From contig MU646871.1 in assembly GCA_026770585.1 (NCBI GenBank), positions 260,295-282,514 of the forward strand: a DNA stretch of 22,220 bases. Direction: 5' to 3'. Shown here one piece after another: positions 15,776 to 22,220 of the stretch (the first letter of the stretch is position 1; each line of letters opens with the position of its first letter). Source of the stretch: Baffinella frigidus (lineage: Eukaryota; Cryptophyceae; Cryptomonadales; Baffinellaceae). The position numbers and the translations under genes are program-made. The notes under the pieces were generated by a model. The model was not told where the DNA came from, did not search any database, and saw only the letters and a list, made by a program, of their open reading frames with translations.

Positions 15776-16397
15776 ATGCTGCTATGGGGTAAACCACGAC
15801 ACATCTCCCACGCCTTGCACACCTTGCACGCCTTGCACACCTAGCACGCCTAGCACGCCTAGCACGCCGTACATGCCGTACATGCCTGGCACCCCCCTGC
15901 GGTGTCACAGCGGTTACGCTTCTGAGCCACGCGGTTGAACTTTCCCAGGTACCGTCAACCCGAAAGGAGAGGAGGGTACATACAACGGGCTGTTCTTAAC
16001 CGACGGTGACATAGACACCGCTGTCCGCGACAACGTGTTGGACGGCCTCCCTGTTAAGATTGAACACAAGGGGGTCGATGTGGGCAAGGTTGTTACGTCC
16101 TGGATTAACAACGGCAAGATGGACTTGTTGATCAACGTAGACGAAACCATTTTCGAAGGGAACATCGTGTCACGGTTCGTGCGAGACAGTGTCGTGAAGG
16201 ATCTCAGCCTCGGATACAATGTAGGGCTGCAGTTTAGCGAGCAATCACAGACATATGTAGCTGCGAAGAAGACGTATAACGAGGTTTCTATTGTGCGAAC
16301 TGGCGCAAGAAACGGTTGCCATATCAGCGGCTATTCTGTCGTCGACAAGGACGAGAAGGCAAAACGGCGCAAGACCACGGACTTCAGCGCTTTCTAG
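15776..16397 (+). CDS. Prohead / capsid-maturation protease-like protein (two exons proposed)
   Basis: The main exon is 15949-16397. Before it the frame has no ATG back to a TGA at 15936. A 13-nt first exon (15776-15788) with GTAAAC donor and TTTCCCAG acceptor restores an ATG in phase, giving 153 residues. Key segments are GLPVKIEHKGVDVGKVV (His codon 16065-16067), LFLTDGDID upstream, FEGNIVSRF, DLSLGYNVGL (Ser 16206-16208) and NEVSIVRTGARNGC (Glu 16281-16283). The His-47-Ser-25-Glu layout matches clan SH serine proteases (HK97/T4 prohead proteases; herpesvirus assemblins have His as third member). These enzymes cut scaffold proteins inside procapsids. The tail is basic (KAKRRKT), a possible nuclear-localisation signal. 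No fused scaffold domain is seen. The fold call is from motifs only; exon 1 is a prediction. Confidence 0.6.
15789..15948 (+). other. Proposed 160-nt spliceosomal intron
   Basis: The donor G|GTAAAC at 15788/15789 and acceptor tttcccag|GT at 15948/15949 leave one plus two nucleotides, so the codon phase is kept. Retention would hit TAG at 15842-15844. More than half of the intron is a 9-bp minisatellite. The acceptor has a short pyrimidine run (actttcccag). Confidence 0.45.
15813..15893 (+). repeat. 9-bp minisatellite, nine units
   Basis: Exactly nine contiguous 9-bp units: three ccttgcac(a/g), three cctagcacg, two ccgtacatg and one cctggcacc. Variants are grouped in blocks, the pattern left by stepwise unit duplication. 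In one plus frame it reads as P-C/S-T and P-Y-M tripeptides, but that frame lacks other coding support. Confidence 0.9.
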
Positions 16398-16646
16398 CTA
16401 GCGACCTCTATGCTAGGACCCTACGGTGGGGCGTGTGGGCATACTGCTCCCTACGGGACACGTCTCGAGGCTGTGAGTTCACTGTAAAATCAGCGAATTT
16501 GTACCAGATTACGGCCCGGTCAAACGACCCAGGCGTACAGCCAGTAGGCAGGTGTGGTATAATACAGTGGTGTGTAATTTACACCGACCCCCGCCACACC
16601 CTGCGGCTACACGCCAGAAGACCAGGTTGTGTTTCCGTGGCACCCG

Positions 16647-17171
16647 CTAGAACAGCCATCTCGTTTTCTTGTTGATGTGCGAGACTTGAACGGTAGAAAA
16701 CGTCATGGGGGTGTCGTGTTTGTACACACGGACGACGAGCTCGAGTGCCTTGTTACTCACCTGCACCATGACGGAAGCGACGCGTGTGCAGCTCACACTC
16801 TGCAGGATTTCAAAGTCCGCTGCGGTGACTATAAGTTCTTTCTCAAACGAGGTGCCGAGTGTCCCGATGACATCGTAGCCTTTCTTGTTATTCACAACCT
16901 CCATGTTGTGCAGAAAATCATGTGGGCGCAGTACCTGCATCGTTTTGATGACGTTAGACACCAACACACGATCATCATGATGTACGTTGCTCAGCAGTTT
17001 ATCCATGTCGACCTTGACAACTGTGCTGTTCCCCGGGACCAAAGAGAGCAACGCTTTTGCATGGGAGCGTGCAGCAGTAAGATCTTCCATGGGACTGCTT
17101 GCTGTGGCTCGGGCGGTCTTGAATAGTAGGTGTTTATAGGTAGGCAGGTCTGAAAAGTCAACTTCATCCAT
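16647..17171 (-). CDS. Hypothetical protein, 174 residues
   Basis: I chose ATG 17171 (MDEVDFSDLPTYKHLL) over the upstream frame extension to 17267, which crosses into the promoter region. The product is a mixed alpha/beta protein without signal peptide: an acidic start, a helix (EDLTAARSHAKALLSLV), then VDMDKLLSNVHHDDRVLVSN, TAADFEILQSV, and strands VASVMVQVSNKALELVVRVY near the C-terminus. It has a basic end (NKKTRW). No family is recognised. It is divergently transcribed from the 963-codon gene; TTTATATA (minus) about 100 bp and ATTGGCCAAT about 122 bp upstream form a CCAAT-TATA arrangement facing this gene. Confidence 0.55.
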   Translation of the reverse strand: MDEVDFSDLPTYKHLLFKTARATASSPMEDLTAARSHAKALLSLVPGNSTVVKVDMDKLLSNVHHDDRVLVSNVIKTMQVLRPHDFLHNMEVVNNKKGYDVIGTLGTSFEKELIVTAADFEILQSVSCTRVASVMVQVSNKALELVVRVYKHDTPMTFSTVQVSHINKKTRWLF

Positions 17172-17270
17172 TGCGTTGCAACGAATCGGCCGTGCCCATG
17201 TCCTACAGGGCCGGTAGATTTGGTGCAGAAATTGTTCGAATGGACAAGCTAGCGTTTTATGCTCCATTCA

Positions 17271-17302
17271 TATATAAATCTACACCACTGTCATTGGCCA
17301 AT
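17271..17302. promoter_or_regulatory. Shared divergent promoter: TATATAAA and palindromic CCAAT box
   Basis: TATATAAA (17271-17278) lies 57 bp before ATG 17335 on the plus strand and reads TTTATATA toward the minus-strand gene. ATTGGCCAAT (17293-17302) is a perfect palindrome containing CCAAT on both strands. The 163-bp spacer between the two start codons therefore looks like a compact bidirectional eukaryotic promoter. Confidence 0.55.
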
Positions 17303-17334
17303 AGAACACATCTATCTGATTTTGAACGGGTTGC

Positions 17335-20226
17335 ATGGGGGTCTATGACGGGGCTCGTGTATCCCACAATCGGAGTGCATGGGTGTTCATACTGTTCGCG
17401 GCGGCGATGTTCGCTGGTAATGGTGTCAATGCAGTGTACGACCAAGCATATGTCTATGTGAAGACGCCCGTGTTTCGCATGACGAGTCTACAGCAGGACG
17501 TTTCTCGTCAGCAGGTTGTCGTGACATTCGATGTGGATGGCGGTGACCGTGTTGTTCCCATCCTATACATGCCTACGGTGGATATGGGTGGAAGTGATGG
17601 CTCGTTGCTGAATGTCAGGAATAACCCATGTGCCGGCTCGCAGCAGAACAAGGTGTGCTGTCTTCGCAGTATGCTTGGTTTGTATGACATGGATGTCGAT
17701 TGGATGGCAATGGACTCCGGCATGATGCAGAAATGTGGCAACACCACTGATTTCCCGGCCTCTCAGGACAACGAAAATATCATCCACAATGGTGTGTTCA
17801 GCGATATTCTTGCAAATTCTACCGTGCTTCAGGGTGGCTCGCGGGATGCAATCCCCGGTGCGTCATACGAGTATAAGGTCGTCGACGATATCGGTGTGCT
17901 GACGCTGCGCATGTCGATGGAATACCTGCGGCCGCGTTCGGTGACGACCCTTGTCTCCCTTGGTACCTACAAGTACGAGTTTTTCATCGGCGTCGTGTTC
18001 GCGACTCTCAGGGAGACGGGTCCTGATATCCTCAGTACTGTCATCCAGCGCAACATAGAATTTACCAAGAGCGACTTCGGTCTGTTCGCGGTCGGCACGG
18101 AGCAGGAAAGCAGCATTGTTAAACAGATCGACCCGTTCATCCACCAGGCCCCGCGCCCGGGAGATAACTTCCTTCTGCAGTACATCGAGATGTACATCGA
18201 CTATGCCACGTCCTACACGGGTGTAGTCCTGCTGCTGGAGGGTCTGCGGTTCATCAAGTCGTCGTCGCCCCCGGCCATGGACAGCGCATCTTGGGTTTAT
18301 CCGTGTAAAGACGCCGACGCGTTTGGTGTGACACAGACGAATGATTGGGCGTCTCTGTTTACGTCCCAATGTCTGCCGCAGAACCCTGTTTTCTGCGATG
18401 GAGATATCACCAATGGGATGTTTTACATCCCATTCGACACGACCCTCTCGTCTGCAACCGACGGGTACATCAAAGTCAGCGATCGCGACAACGGGTTGAA
18501 CCTGTACTTCTCGTTCCAGGTGGAGTTTACTCTTGGTGGCAGCCGCAAGGTCGTGGAGACGATTTATGGTACCGTCGACCTGCGGAACTTCCCTGTGCTC
18601 GAAGAATGTGCGACTTCTATCCTCGACTTCAAGAGCATAGCCGACACTCTGGACATCTCTGTCAAGCTGGGCCTTGACACCCCCGACGATGCGGCGGCTC
18701 GTCGTCGTCTGCTGCAGACGGTAGATGGGGGCACTGAGGTGTCAGATGGCAATGATATCCGACTTACCACGTCGGGAAGTAACAACATCGTCAACCAGCT
18801 GGGGACCCCTTCTGCGTCCTACGGTGATACTGTCATCTCGGTCGTTGTCGACGGGCTGGCGTTCTCGAACACCTACTCGGTCAAATTTCAGATCGATAAC
18901 CTTCTGATCTTCAACTTCCTTGGTGTCGATGCCACCGCATATGACTATCTGATGCAGCAGATCAAGAGTGGCACGGGTCTAAACATCGAGAAACAGACGG
19001 GAGATGACCACTTCACCATCACTCCTGCGTTCGACACTGAATCCCCCCCCGTCTCGATGGCGAGCTGTAGCGAGATGCAGCCGACGGGCAATTACAACAT
19101 CAACTGTCTTTGGCGGCGGGCAATCATCGCCAACGAAGTGACCGCCGACGCAGTCCAGTCTGTGTATTTCAAGGGATCGATACCAACGGAGGTCCCCGAC
19201 ACGGACACCGAGATGTGGGTCAAGAACACCTTCTTCCCATACGACACCGACTATCTCAACGTCAATAAGTTTATTTCCTCGCGTTGCAGCAAAGCATTCA
19301 CCAGCAACAATGATGGGGAGTTTGCCTACAACGCCGCCAACGAGGGAGCTTATGCATGCATATTTGTAGACCCCGGCTATCGGTGGATTTCAAAGGGTGG
19401 TAACCTGGACCTGAACCCACTCACTGTTTCCGACAAAACGGTGGTGATTGGCATCGTCACCCTGCGGGACATTGACTATGGGGACGGGGTCGCCACTCGC
19501 CGACTCCTGTCCATAAACTCGGATGGCACTAACATGAAGACGTTCCCCCTGTCCCACGATGGTCACGACGAAACCCGGCTGTATCTGGACAACGATGCTC
19601 CTGCAACAACTGCCGCGCAAGTCGCGACTCGCCGGGCACTTCTGTCGGCCCGTGCCGGCCCGGGCACCAAGAAGGGTGCAACTGCCAGCGTCAAGGACGA
19701 GTGGGACGCGAAGCAGGCCAAGTTGGCCCAGCGCTCTGAGGCGGCCGTTGCGCGTGCGGATGCGAAGCGGAAGCTCAAAGCAGCGTTTGACCGTCGGCGG
19801 CACCACAAGACCGGTACCAAGCTGTCTGTACTAGGGAACACCGCGCTGAGTCGGCACTTGCTCACTGCCACCAGCGAGGGAGAAGCCGACCAGAAGGCGG
19901 TTCTGATGAACGAGACCGCGTCCCAGGTTTTTGAGATTAGCAACCAGGTTGAGTCTGCGTATGTCAACATTGCAACTATCAAGGGGTTCACCAAGAGATG
20001 GGCGACGGTAACTGCGTCCGTGGAGAAGCCCACAACCAAGTCGATGGATGAATTTATGCGAACCATGAACAGCGCTGTCGAGATGCACGCTGCGCGCATG
20101 GGCCCCGGCGTCAAATATGCTAGTACTGTTGGCGCTGTATATGTGCCCCCCACGCCTGCTGCGGCGCGCAGGTACCCCTGTGCTAGAGGCAGGGCTCCAG
20201 CTCTAGGTCCTTGGAAATGGGATTAA
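17335..20226 (+). CDS. Large secreted protein with R-x-LL processing-like sites (candidate virion surface protein)
   Basis: 963 codons from ATG 17335. Residues ~15-33 (WVFILFAAAMFAGNGVNA) form a signal peptide with likely cleavage after VNA. The ectodomain is Asp/Thr/Ser-rich with beta character and scattered cysteines (CAGSQQNKVCC at ~99-109, CATSILDF ~424, CSEMQPTGNYNINC ~578-591). Basic di-leucine sites recur: RRRLLQ 456-461, RRLLS 722-726, RRALLS 766-771 and RHLLT 840-844; similar RRLL motifs are common in secreted algal proteins and may be cleavage points. Residues ~771-835 are Lys/Arg/Ala-rich helix. No C-terminal membrane anchor is seen. The final ~18 residues (YPCARGRAPALGPWKWD) look unlike the rest and begin at a caggtacccctgt sequence akin to the repeats downstream, so the true C-terminus may be lost or spliced. 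Family unknown; a structural role is inferred from the neighbouring protease. Confidence 0.65.
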   Translation: MGVYDGARVSHNRSAWVFILFAAAMFAGNGVNAVYDQAYVYVKTPVFRMTSLQQDVSRQQVVVTFDVDGGDRVVPILYMPTVDMGGSDGSLLNVRNNPCAGSQQNKVCCLRSMLGLYDMDVDWMAMDSGMMQKCGNTTDFPASQDNENIIHNGVFSDILANSTVLQGGSRDAIPGASYEYKVVDDIGVLTLRMSMEYLRPRSVTTLVSLGTYKYEFFIGVVFATLRETGPDILSTVIQRNIEFTKSDFGLFAVGTEQESSIVKQIDPFIHQAPRPGDNFLLQYIEMYIDYATSYTGVVLLLEGLRFIKSSSPPAMDSASWVYPCKDADAFGVTQTNDWASLFTSQCLPQNPVFCDGDITNGMFYIPFDTTLSSATDGYIKVSDRDNGLNLYFSFQVEFTLGGSRKVVETIYGTVDLRNFPVLEECATSILDFKSIADTLDISVKLGLDTPDDAAARRRLLQTVDGGTEVSDGNDIRLTTSGSNNIVNQLGTPSASYGDTVISVVVDGLAFSNTYSVKFQIDNLLIFNFLGVDATAYDYLMQQIKSGTGLNIEKQTGDDHFTITPAFDTESPPVSMASCSEMQPTGNYNINCLWRRAIIANEVTADAVQSVYFKGSIPTEVPDTDTEMWVKNTFFPYDTDYLNVNKFISSRCSKAFTSNNDGEFAYNAANEGAYACIFVDPGYRWISKGGNLDLNPLTVSDKTVVIGIVTLRDIDYGDGVATRRLLSINSDGTNMKTFPLSHDGHDETRLYLDNDAPATTAAQVATRRALLSARAGPGTKKGATASVKDEWDAKQAKLAQRSEAAVARADAKRKLKAAFDRRRHHKTGTKLSVLGNTALSRHLLTATSEGEADQKAVLMNETASQVFEISNQVESAYVNIATIKGFTKRWATVTASVEKPTTKSMDEFMRTMNSAVEMHAARMGPGVKYASTVGAVYVPPTPAAARRYPCARGRAPALGPWKWD

Positions 20227-20403
20227 TATCTGCCAGCGTGTAGAGGGGTTACTCGAAATCAAGGACACGCACCGTCCATAGTGTGACCATAGGTCCATAG
20301 TCACAGGCCCAATGTCAGAAACCACAGGGTTACCTTGCTCATAAGCTCAGACACAGCCTGGGTGGGGGTGCACACGTGGCGGCCAGATTTGTAGTAACAG
20401 AGG

Positions 20404-20445
20404 CCTCTCTCAGCTCTGAGTGAGAGAGGACCGCCTGCGGCGGTC
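20404..20445. repeat. Two adjacent perfect hairpins
   Basis: cctctctca...tgagagagg (20404-20412 / 20421-20429) is a 9-bp stem with an 8-nt loop. It is followed directly by gaccgcc-tgc-ggcggtc (20429-20445), a 7-bp stem with a 3-nt loop. They open the hairpin cluster that continues to 20730. Confidence 0.75.
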
Positions 20446-20457
20446 TGTGTCATGTCG

Positions 20458-20537
20458 CTGACGACGCGCATCACACCCTCGAGGGTGTGCGAGAGGGTGT
20501 GAGAGGGTGTGCGAGAGGGTGTGATGCGCGTCGTCAG
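20458..20537. repeat. 80-bp inverted-repeat element, copy 3
   Basis: A full-length, exact reverse complement of copy 1 at 1-80: 22-bp perfect inverted ends and the nested palindrome cacaccctcgagggtgtg at 20472-20489. Flanks are catgtcg (left) and ctatgaa (right), with no visible target-site duplication. Confidence 0.92.
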
Positions 20538-20567
20538 CTATGAATTTTCACCTGGCCGGCCGGGGAG

Positions 20568-20647
20568 GTGACGACGCGCATCACACCCTCGAGGGTGTGC
20601 GAGAGGGTGTGAGAGGGTGTGCGAGAGGGTGTGATGCGCGTCGTCAG
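20568..20647. repeat. 80-bp inverted-repeat element, copy 4
   Basis: Identical to copy 3 except the first base (g for c), in the same orientation and only 30 bp away. The 30-bp spacer contains the palindrome ggccggcc. Both right-hand copies are followed by cta. Confidence 0.92.
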
Positions 20648-20674
20648 CTACCCTGCGGTGCACTCTTCACAGTC

Positions 20675-20730
20675 ACTCAGTGAGTAGTGGTCACTCAGTG
20701 ACCACTAAGTGGACCTCGCAGACGGTCCAC
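20675..20730. repeat. Three further hairpins/palindromes
   Basis: actca-g-tgagt (20675-20685); tagtggtcact-c-agtgaccacta with 11-bp perfect arms (20685-20707); gtggacc...ggtccac with 7-bp arms and an 8-nt loop (20709-20730). They are consecutive, with essentially no unpaired spacer. Confidence 0.8.
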
Positions 20731-20808
20731 TCTCACAGAGGGGAGACATACCATACGATAGAAGCCGTAGGTGAGGCAGCTGAGTTATGAGAACAGCACC
20801 ACCCTACG

Positions 20809-20934
20809 CTCGCTCTATCTCTCTTGCTCGCTCTCTCGCTCTCTCGCTCGCTCTCTCTCTCTCGTTCTATCTATCTATCTATCTATCTATCTCGCTCTCT
20901 CTCTCGCTCGCTCTCTCTCTCTCGCTCTCTCTCT

Positions 20935-20965
<31 letters not shown>

Positions 20966-20990
20966 CCTCTCTCGCTCGCTCGCTCTCTCC
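20809..20990 (+). repeat. CT/CTCG microsatellite with (CTAT)n core
   Basis: A pyrimidine-only tract broken by regular ctcg units, with a run of ctat repeats at about 20867-20893. All three plus frames are open (Ser/Leu/Arg repeats), which gives spurious ORFs. On the opposite strand it is a GA tract. Confidence 0.9.
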
Positions 20991-21043
20991 CACACTCACT
21001 CTACACAATGAGCAGGCACGAGAGCGCAATGTTCGACACGCGG

Positions 21044-21245
21044 CGCTGGGTACGGAGCTTCGAGTGCCTCACCCGGTACCAGGACCACCGCAGGGCCCTA
21101 GGCATAGGCACACTGTAGGGTCCTAGGGGGAGGCGGTTTCTTATGGGCGAGGTACCCCTGTAGCCTGGGATAGGCCCGCCTCCAGGACCCTAGACACAGG
21201 CCTACTGTACGCTGGGTACGGAGCTTCGAGTGCCTCACCCGGTAC
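21044..21245. repeat. Repeat A (two copies) around an inverted repeat-B copy
   Basis: cgctgggtacggagcttcga continuing gtgcctcacccggtac occurs at 21044-21080 and at 21210-21245, with a third diverged copy (gctgggtacagagcttcgaa) at 21565-21599. Between the first two, 21080-21163 is repeat B in reverse orientation, ending cgaggtacccctgtag. Confidence 0.8.
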
Positions 21246-21312
21246 TCTCTCTCTCTCTCTCTCCCTCTCTCTCTCTCTGTCCCTCTCTCTGTCTCTCTCT
21301 CTCTCTCCCTCT
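21246..21312 (+). repeat. CT microsatellite
   Basis: A ctctct run with occasional ccct and gtct interruptions that begins directly after the second copy of repeat A. Confidence 0.9.
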
Positions 21313-21317
21313 ACCCT

Positions 21318-21354
21318 CCCCGGCGCTTTCTCATGAGCGAGGTCCCCCTGTAGT
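21318..21354 (-). repeat. Repeat B, partial copy
   Basis: cggcgctttctcatgagcga followed by ggtccccctgtag is the reverse complement of the gggtacctcg.tcataagaaaccg part of repeat B, with substitutions. Confidence 0.6.
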
Positions 21355-21469
21355 CGTCCCCAGGGGGAGCATAGGACCAGGAGCATAGGACCACTCTAGG
21401 GACGGTGTGTCCTTAATTTCTAGTAACCCCTGTAGGGCAGCCTGGGGGGGGGGGCATCTGTCGAGACTA

Positions 21470-21556
21470 CGGGGGTACCTAGCTCACAAGAAACCGCCCC
21501 CCCCTAGGACCCTACTGTAGGACCATGCCTAGGGCCCTATGGTGGTCCTAGGGGGG
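21470..21556 (+). repeat. Repeat B, copy with 15-bp perfect inverted arms
   Basis: gggtacctagctcacaagaa followed by accg, then cccccccctaggacc (21497-21511) pairing perfectly with ggtcctagggggggg (21542-21556). Inside, accat...atggt pairs again around gcctagggccct. It would form a long GC-rich hairpin. Confidence 0.85.
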
Positions 21557-21618
21557 GGCAGGCGGAGCTGGGTACAGAGCTTCGAATGCCCCTCCCGGCA
21601 CACCCTCTACCCTCCCCC

Positions 21619-21717
21619 CTATCCCATAAGTGGCCAGTCTCTATCCCTTAAGTGGCCAGTACAGGGGTACCTCGCGCATAAGAAACCGCCCCCCCCTAGG
21701 CCCCTACTGTAGGACCT
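21619..21717 (+). repeat. Repeat C plus partial repeat B
   Basis: ctatccc.taagtggccagt occurs twice in tandem (about 21619-21660) and again, diverged, at about 21879-21899. Each array leads into caggggtacctcg.gcataagaaaccgcc of repeat B. The B copy here (about 21661-21717) lacks the right inverted arm. Confidence 0.75.
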
Positions 21718-21878
21718 CTCCACGCGCTGGGTTTCGAGGGTTTTGGATTTGAATTTGGGGCCGGATTATGGGGTGCTATGTGACCAAATTTGCACCAGAG
21801 AATCTTTAAAGTTAATTGTCCCTGTGCAAGTTGACTTTTGTTGAAAGGTCCGTAGTCCACCGTGTGGTGCCCTACCCC
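21718..21878. other. AT-richer single-copy spacer
   Basis: No ORF, hairpin or repeat is evident; composition shifts to AT-rich (gagaatctttaaagttaatt). It interrupts the palindromic repeat field. Confidence 0.4.
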
Positions 21879-21925
21879 CTATCCCGTAAGTAGCCAGTAG
21901 GCGCATACGGCCCACCGTATCGCCC

Positions 21926-22070
21926 TACAGGGGTACCTCGCTCATAAGAAACCGCCCCCCCCTAGGACCCTACTGTAGGACCATGCCTAGGGCCCTATGG
22001 TGGTCCTAGGGGGGGGCAGGTGGCGCTGTCCTAGGGCGCTACGGTAGGGCGACCGTATCGCCCTAGGACC
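21926..22070 (+). repeat. Repeat B, full copy with 15-bp perfect inverted arms
   Basis: ctacaggggtacctcgctca leads to cccccccctaggacc (21955-21969) and ggtcctagggggggg (22002-22016), identical to the arms at 21497-21556. It is followed by a further inverted pair, cctagggcg...cgccctagg (about 22031-22067). Confidence 0.85.
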
Positions 22071-22085
22071 TGCCTCGAACGCTTG

Positions 22086-22105
22086 GGGGGTCAATTTTGA
22101 CCCCC
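22086..22105. repeat. Perfect 9-bp-arm palindrome GGGGGTCAA/TTGACCCCC
   Basis: gggggtcaa-tt-ttgaccccc. It lies just outside the repeat-B block. Beyond it (22106-22220) no gene or repeat is evident. Confidence 0.7.
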
Positions 22106-22220
22106 TCGCCACTCAAGGGATACCCTCAACAACCTGTAACCCCCTCATACATCCCAAACATTCTCTGAGCCCCGATACCTCCTGCGCAGCATGCTCTGGG
22201 AATCAAGCGCTGCCGGGGGC

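Noticed and set aside
15813-15893. CRISPR-like array
   Set aside because: Units are contiguous 9-mers without spacers, in a eukaryotic context: a minisatellite.
15645-15938. 97-codon plus ORF with PCT/PST tripeptides
   Set aside because: It covers the proposed intron and the TATA region, is driven by the 9-bp repeat, and ends before the acceptor; no other coding support.
11652-20226. Bacteriophage or bacterial contamination as source of the prohead protease
   Set aside because: Linked to a LINE, a MYND gene, TATA/AATAAA boxes and an intron; no ribosome-binding sites or operon layout. It still merits a read-linkage check.
20771-21126. Three overlapping plus-strand ORFs of Ser/Leu/Arg repeats
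   Set aside because: All three frames are open because the sequence is a CT/CTCG microsatellite; no non-repeat domain.

Overview
The window looks like nuclear DNA of a unicellular eukaryote, probably an alga-like or other protist; I cannot name the lineage from sequence alone. Eukaryotic signs are a very large non-LTR (LINE-type) reverse-transcriptase ORF, a MYND zinc-finger gene with a nonsense codon, TATA and AATAAA boxes, a phase-consistent candidate spliceosomal intron, long CT microsatellites, and dense palindromic or minisatellite repeats at both ends.

Layout. Positions 1-2830 are repeat-rich and essentially gene-free. They hold two copies of an 80-bp element with 22-bp perfect inverted ends, a tandem duplication, a ~112-bp diverged direct repeat, and a G-rich tandem array. 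Positions 3399-10718 (minus strand) are one 2439-codon ORF with an N-terminal reverse transcriptase, a central Cys/His finger, long proline-rich stretches and a C-terminal zinc knuckle. It lacks the upstream part expected of a LINE (endonuclease, ATG) and stops within a few bases of the MYND gene start, so it looks 5'-truncated. Positions 10726-11628 (+) are the MYND/helical-repeat pseudogene.

The most interesting part is 11652-20226, a compact block on both strands with short spacers. It holds a small protein with a CheD/NTAN1-like Cys-His signature, a small charged protein, a membrane-anchored SAM methyltransferase broken by one TGA, an alpha-helical repeat protein, two adjacent minus-strand ORFs sharing one frame, a prohead or capsid-maturation protease-like protein (His-Ser-Glu pattern, clan SH style), an unknown 174-residue protein, and a 963-residue secreted protein with four R-x-LL sites. 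A virion-maturation protease of the HK97/herpes fold next to an intron and eukaryotic promoter signals suggests an endogenous duplodnavirus of a protist, most plausibly mirusvirus-like. No major capsid protein, portal or terminase lies in this window, so that assignment is an inference.

Positions 20404-22220 are non-coding and extremely palindromic: a cluster of perfect hairpins including two more copies of the 80-bp element, CT microsatellites, and a dispersed family with 15-bp perfect C8-TAGGACC inverted arms. The 80-bp elements therefore occur at both ends of a ~20-kb segment containing the retroelement and the virus-like block. Two clear in-frame stops (MYND, methyltransferase) and one suspicious one (15417-15419) indicate partial decay, whereas the protease, the 963-residue ORF and the reverse-transcriptase ORF remain open.
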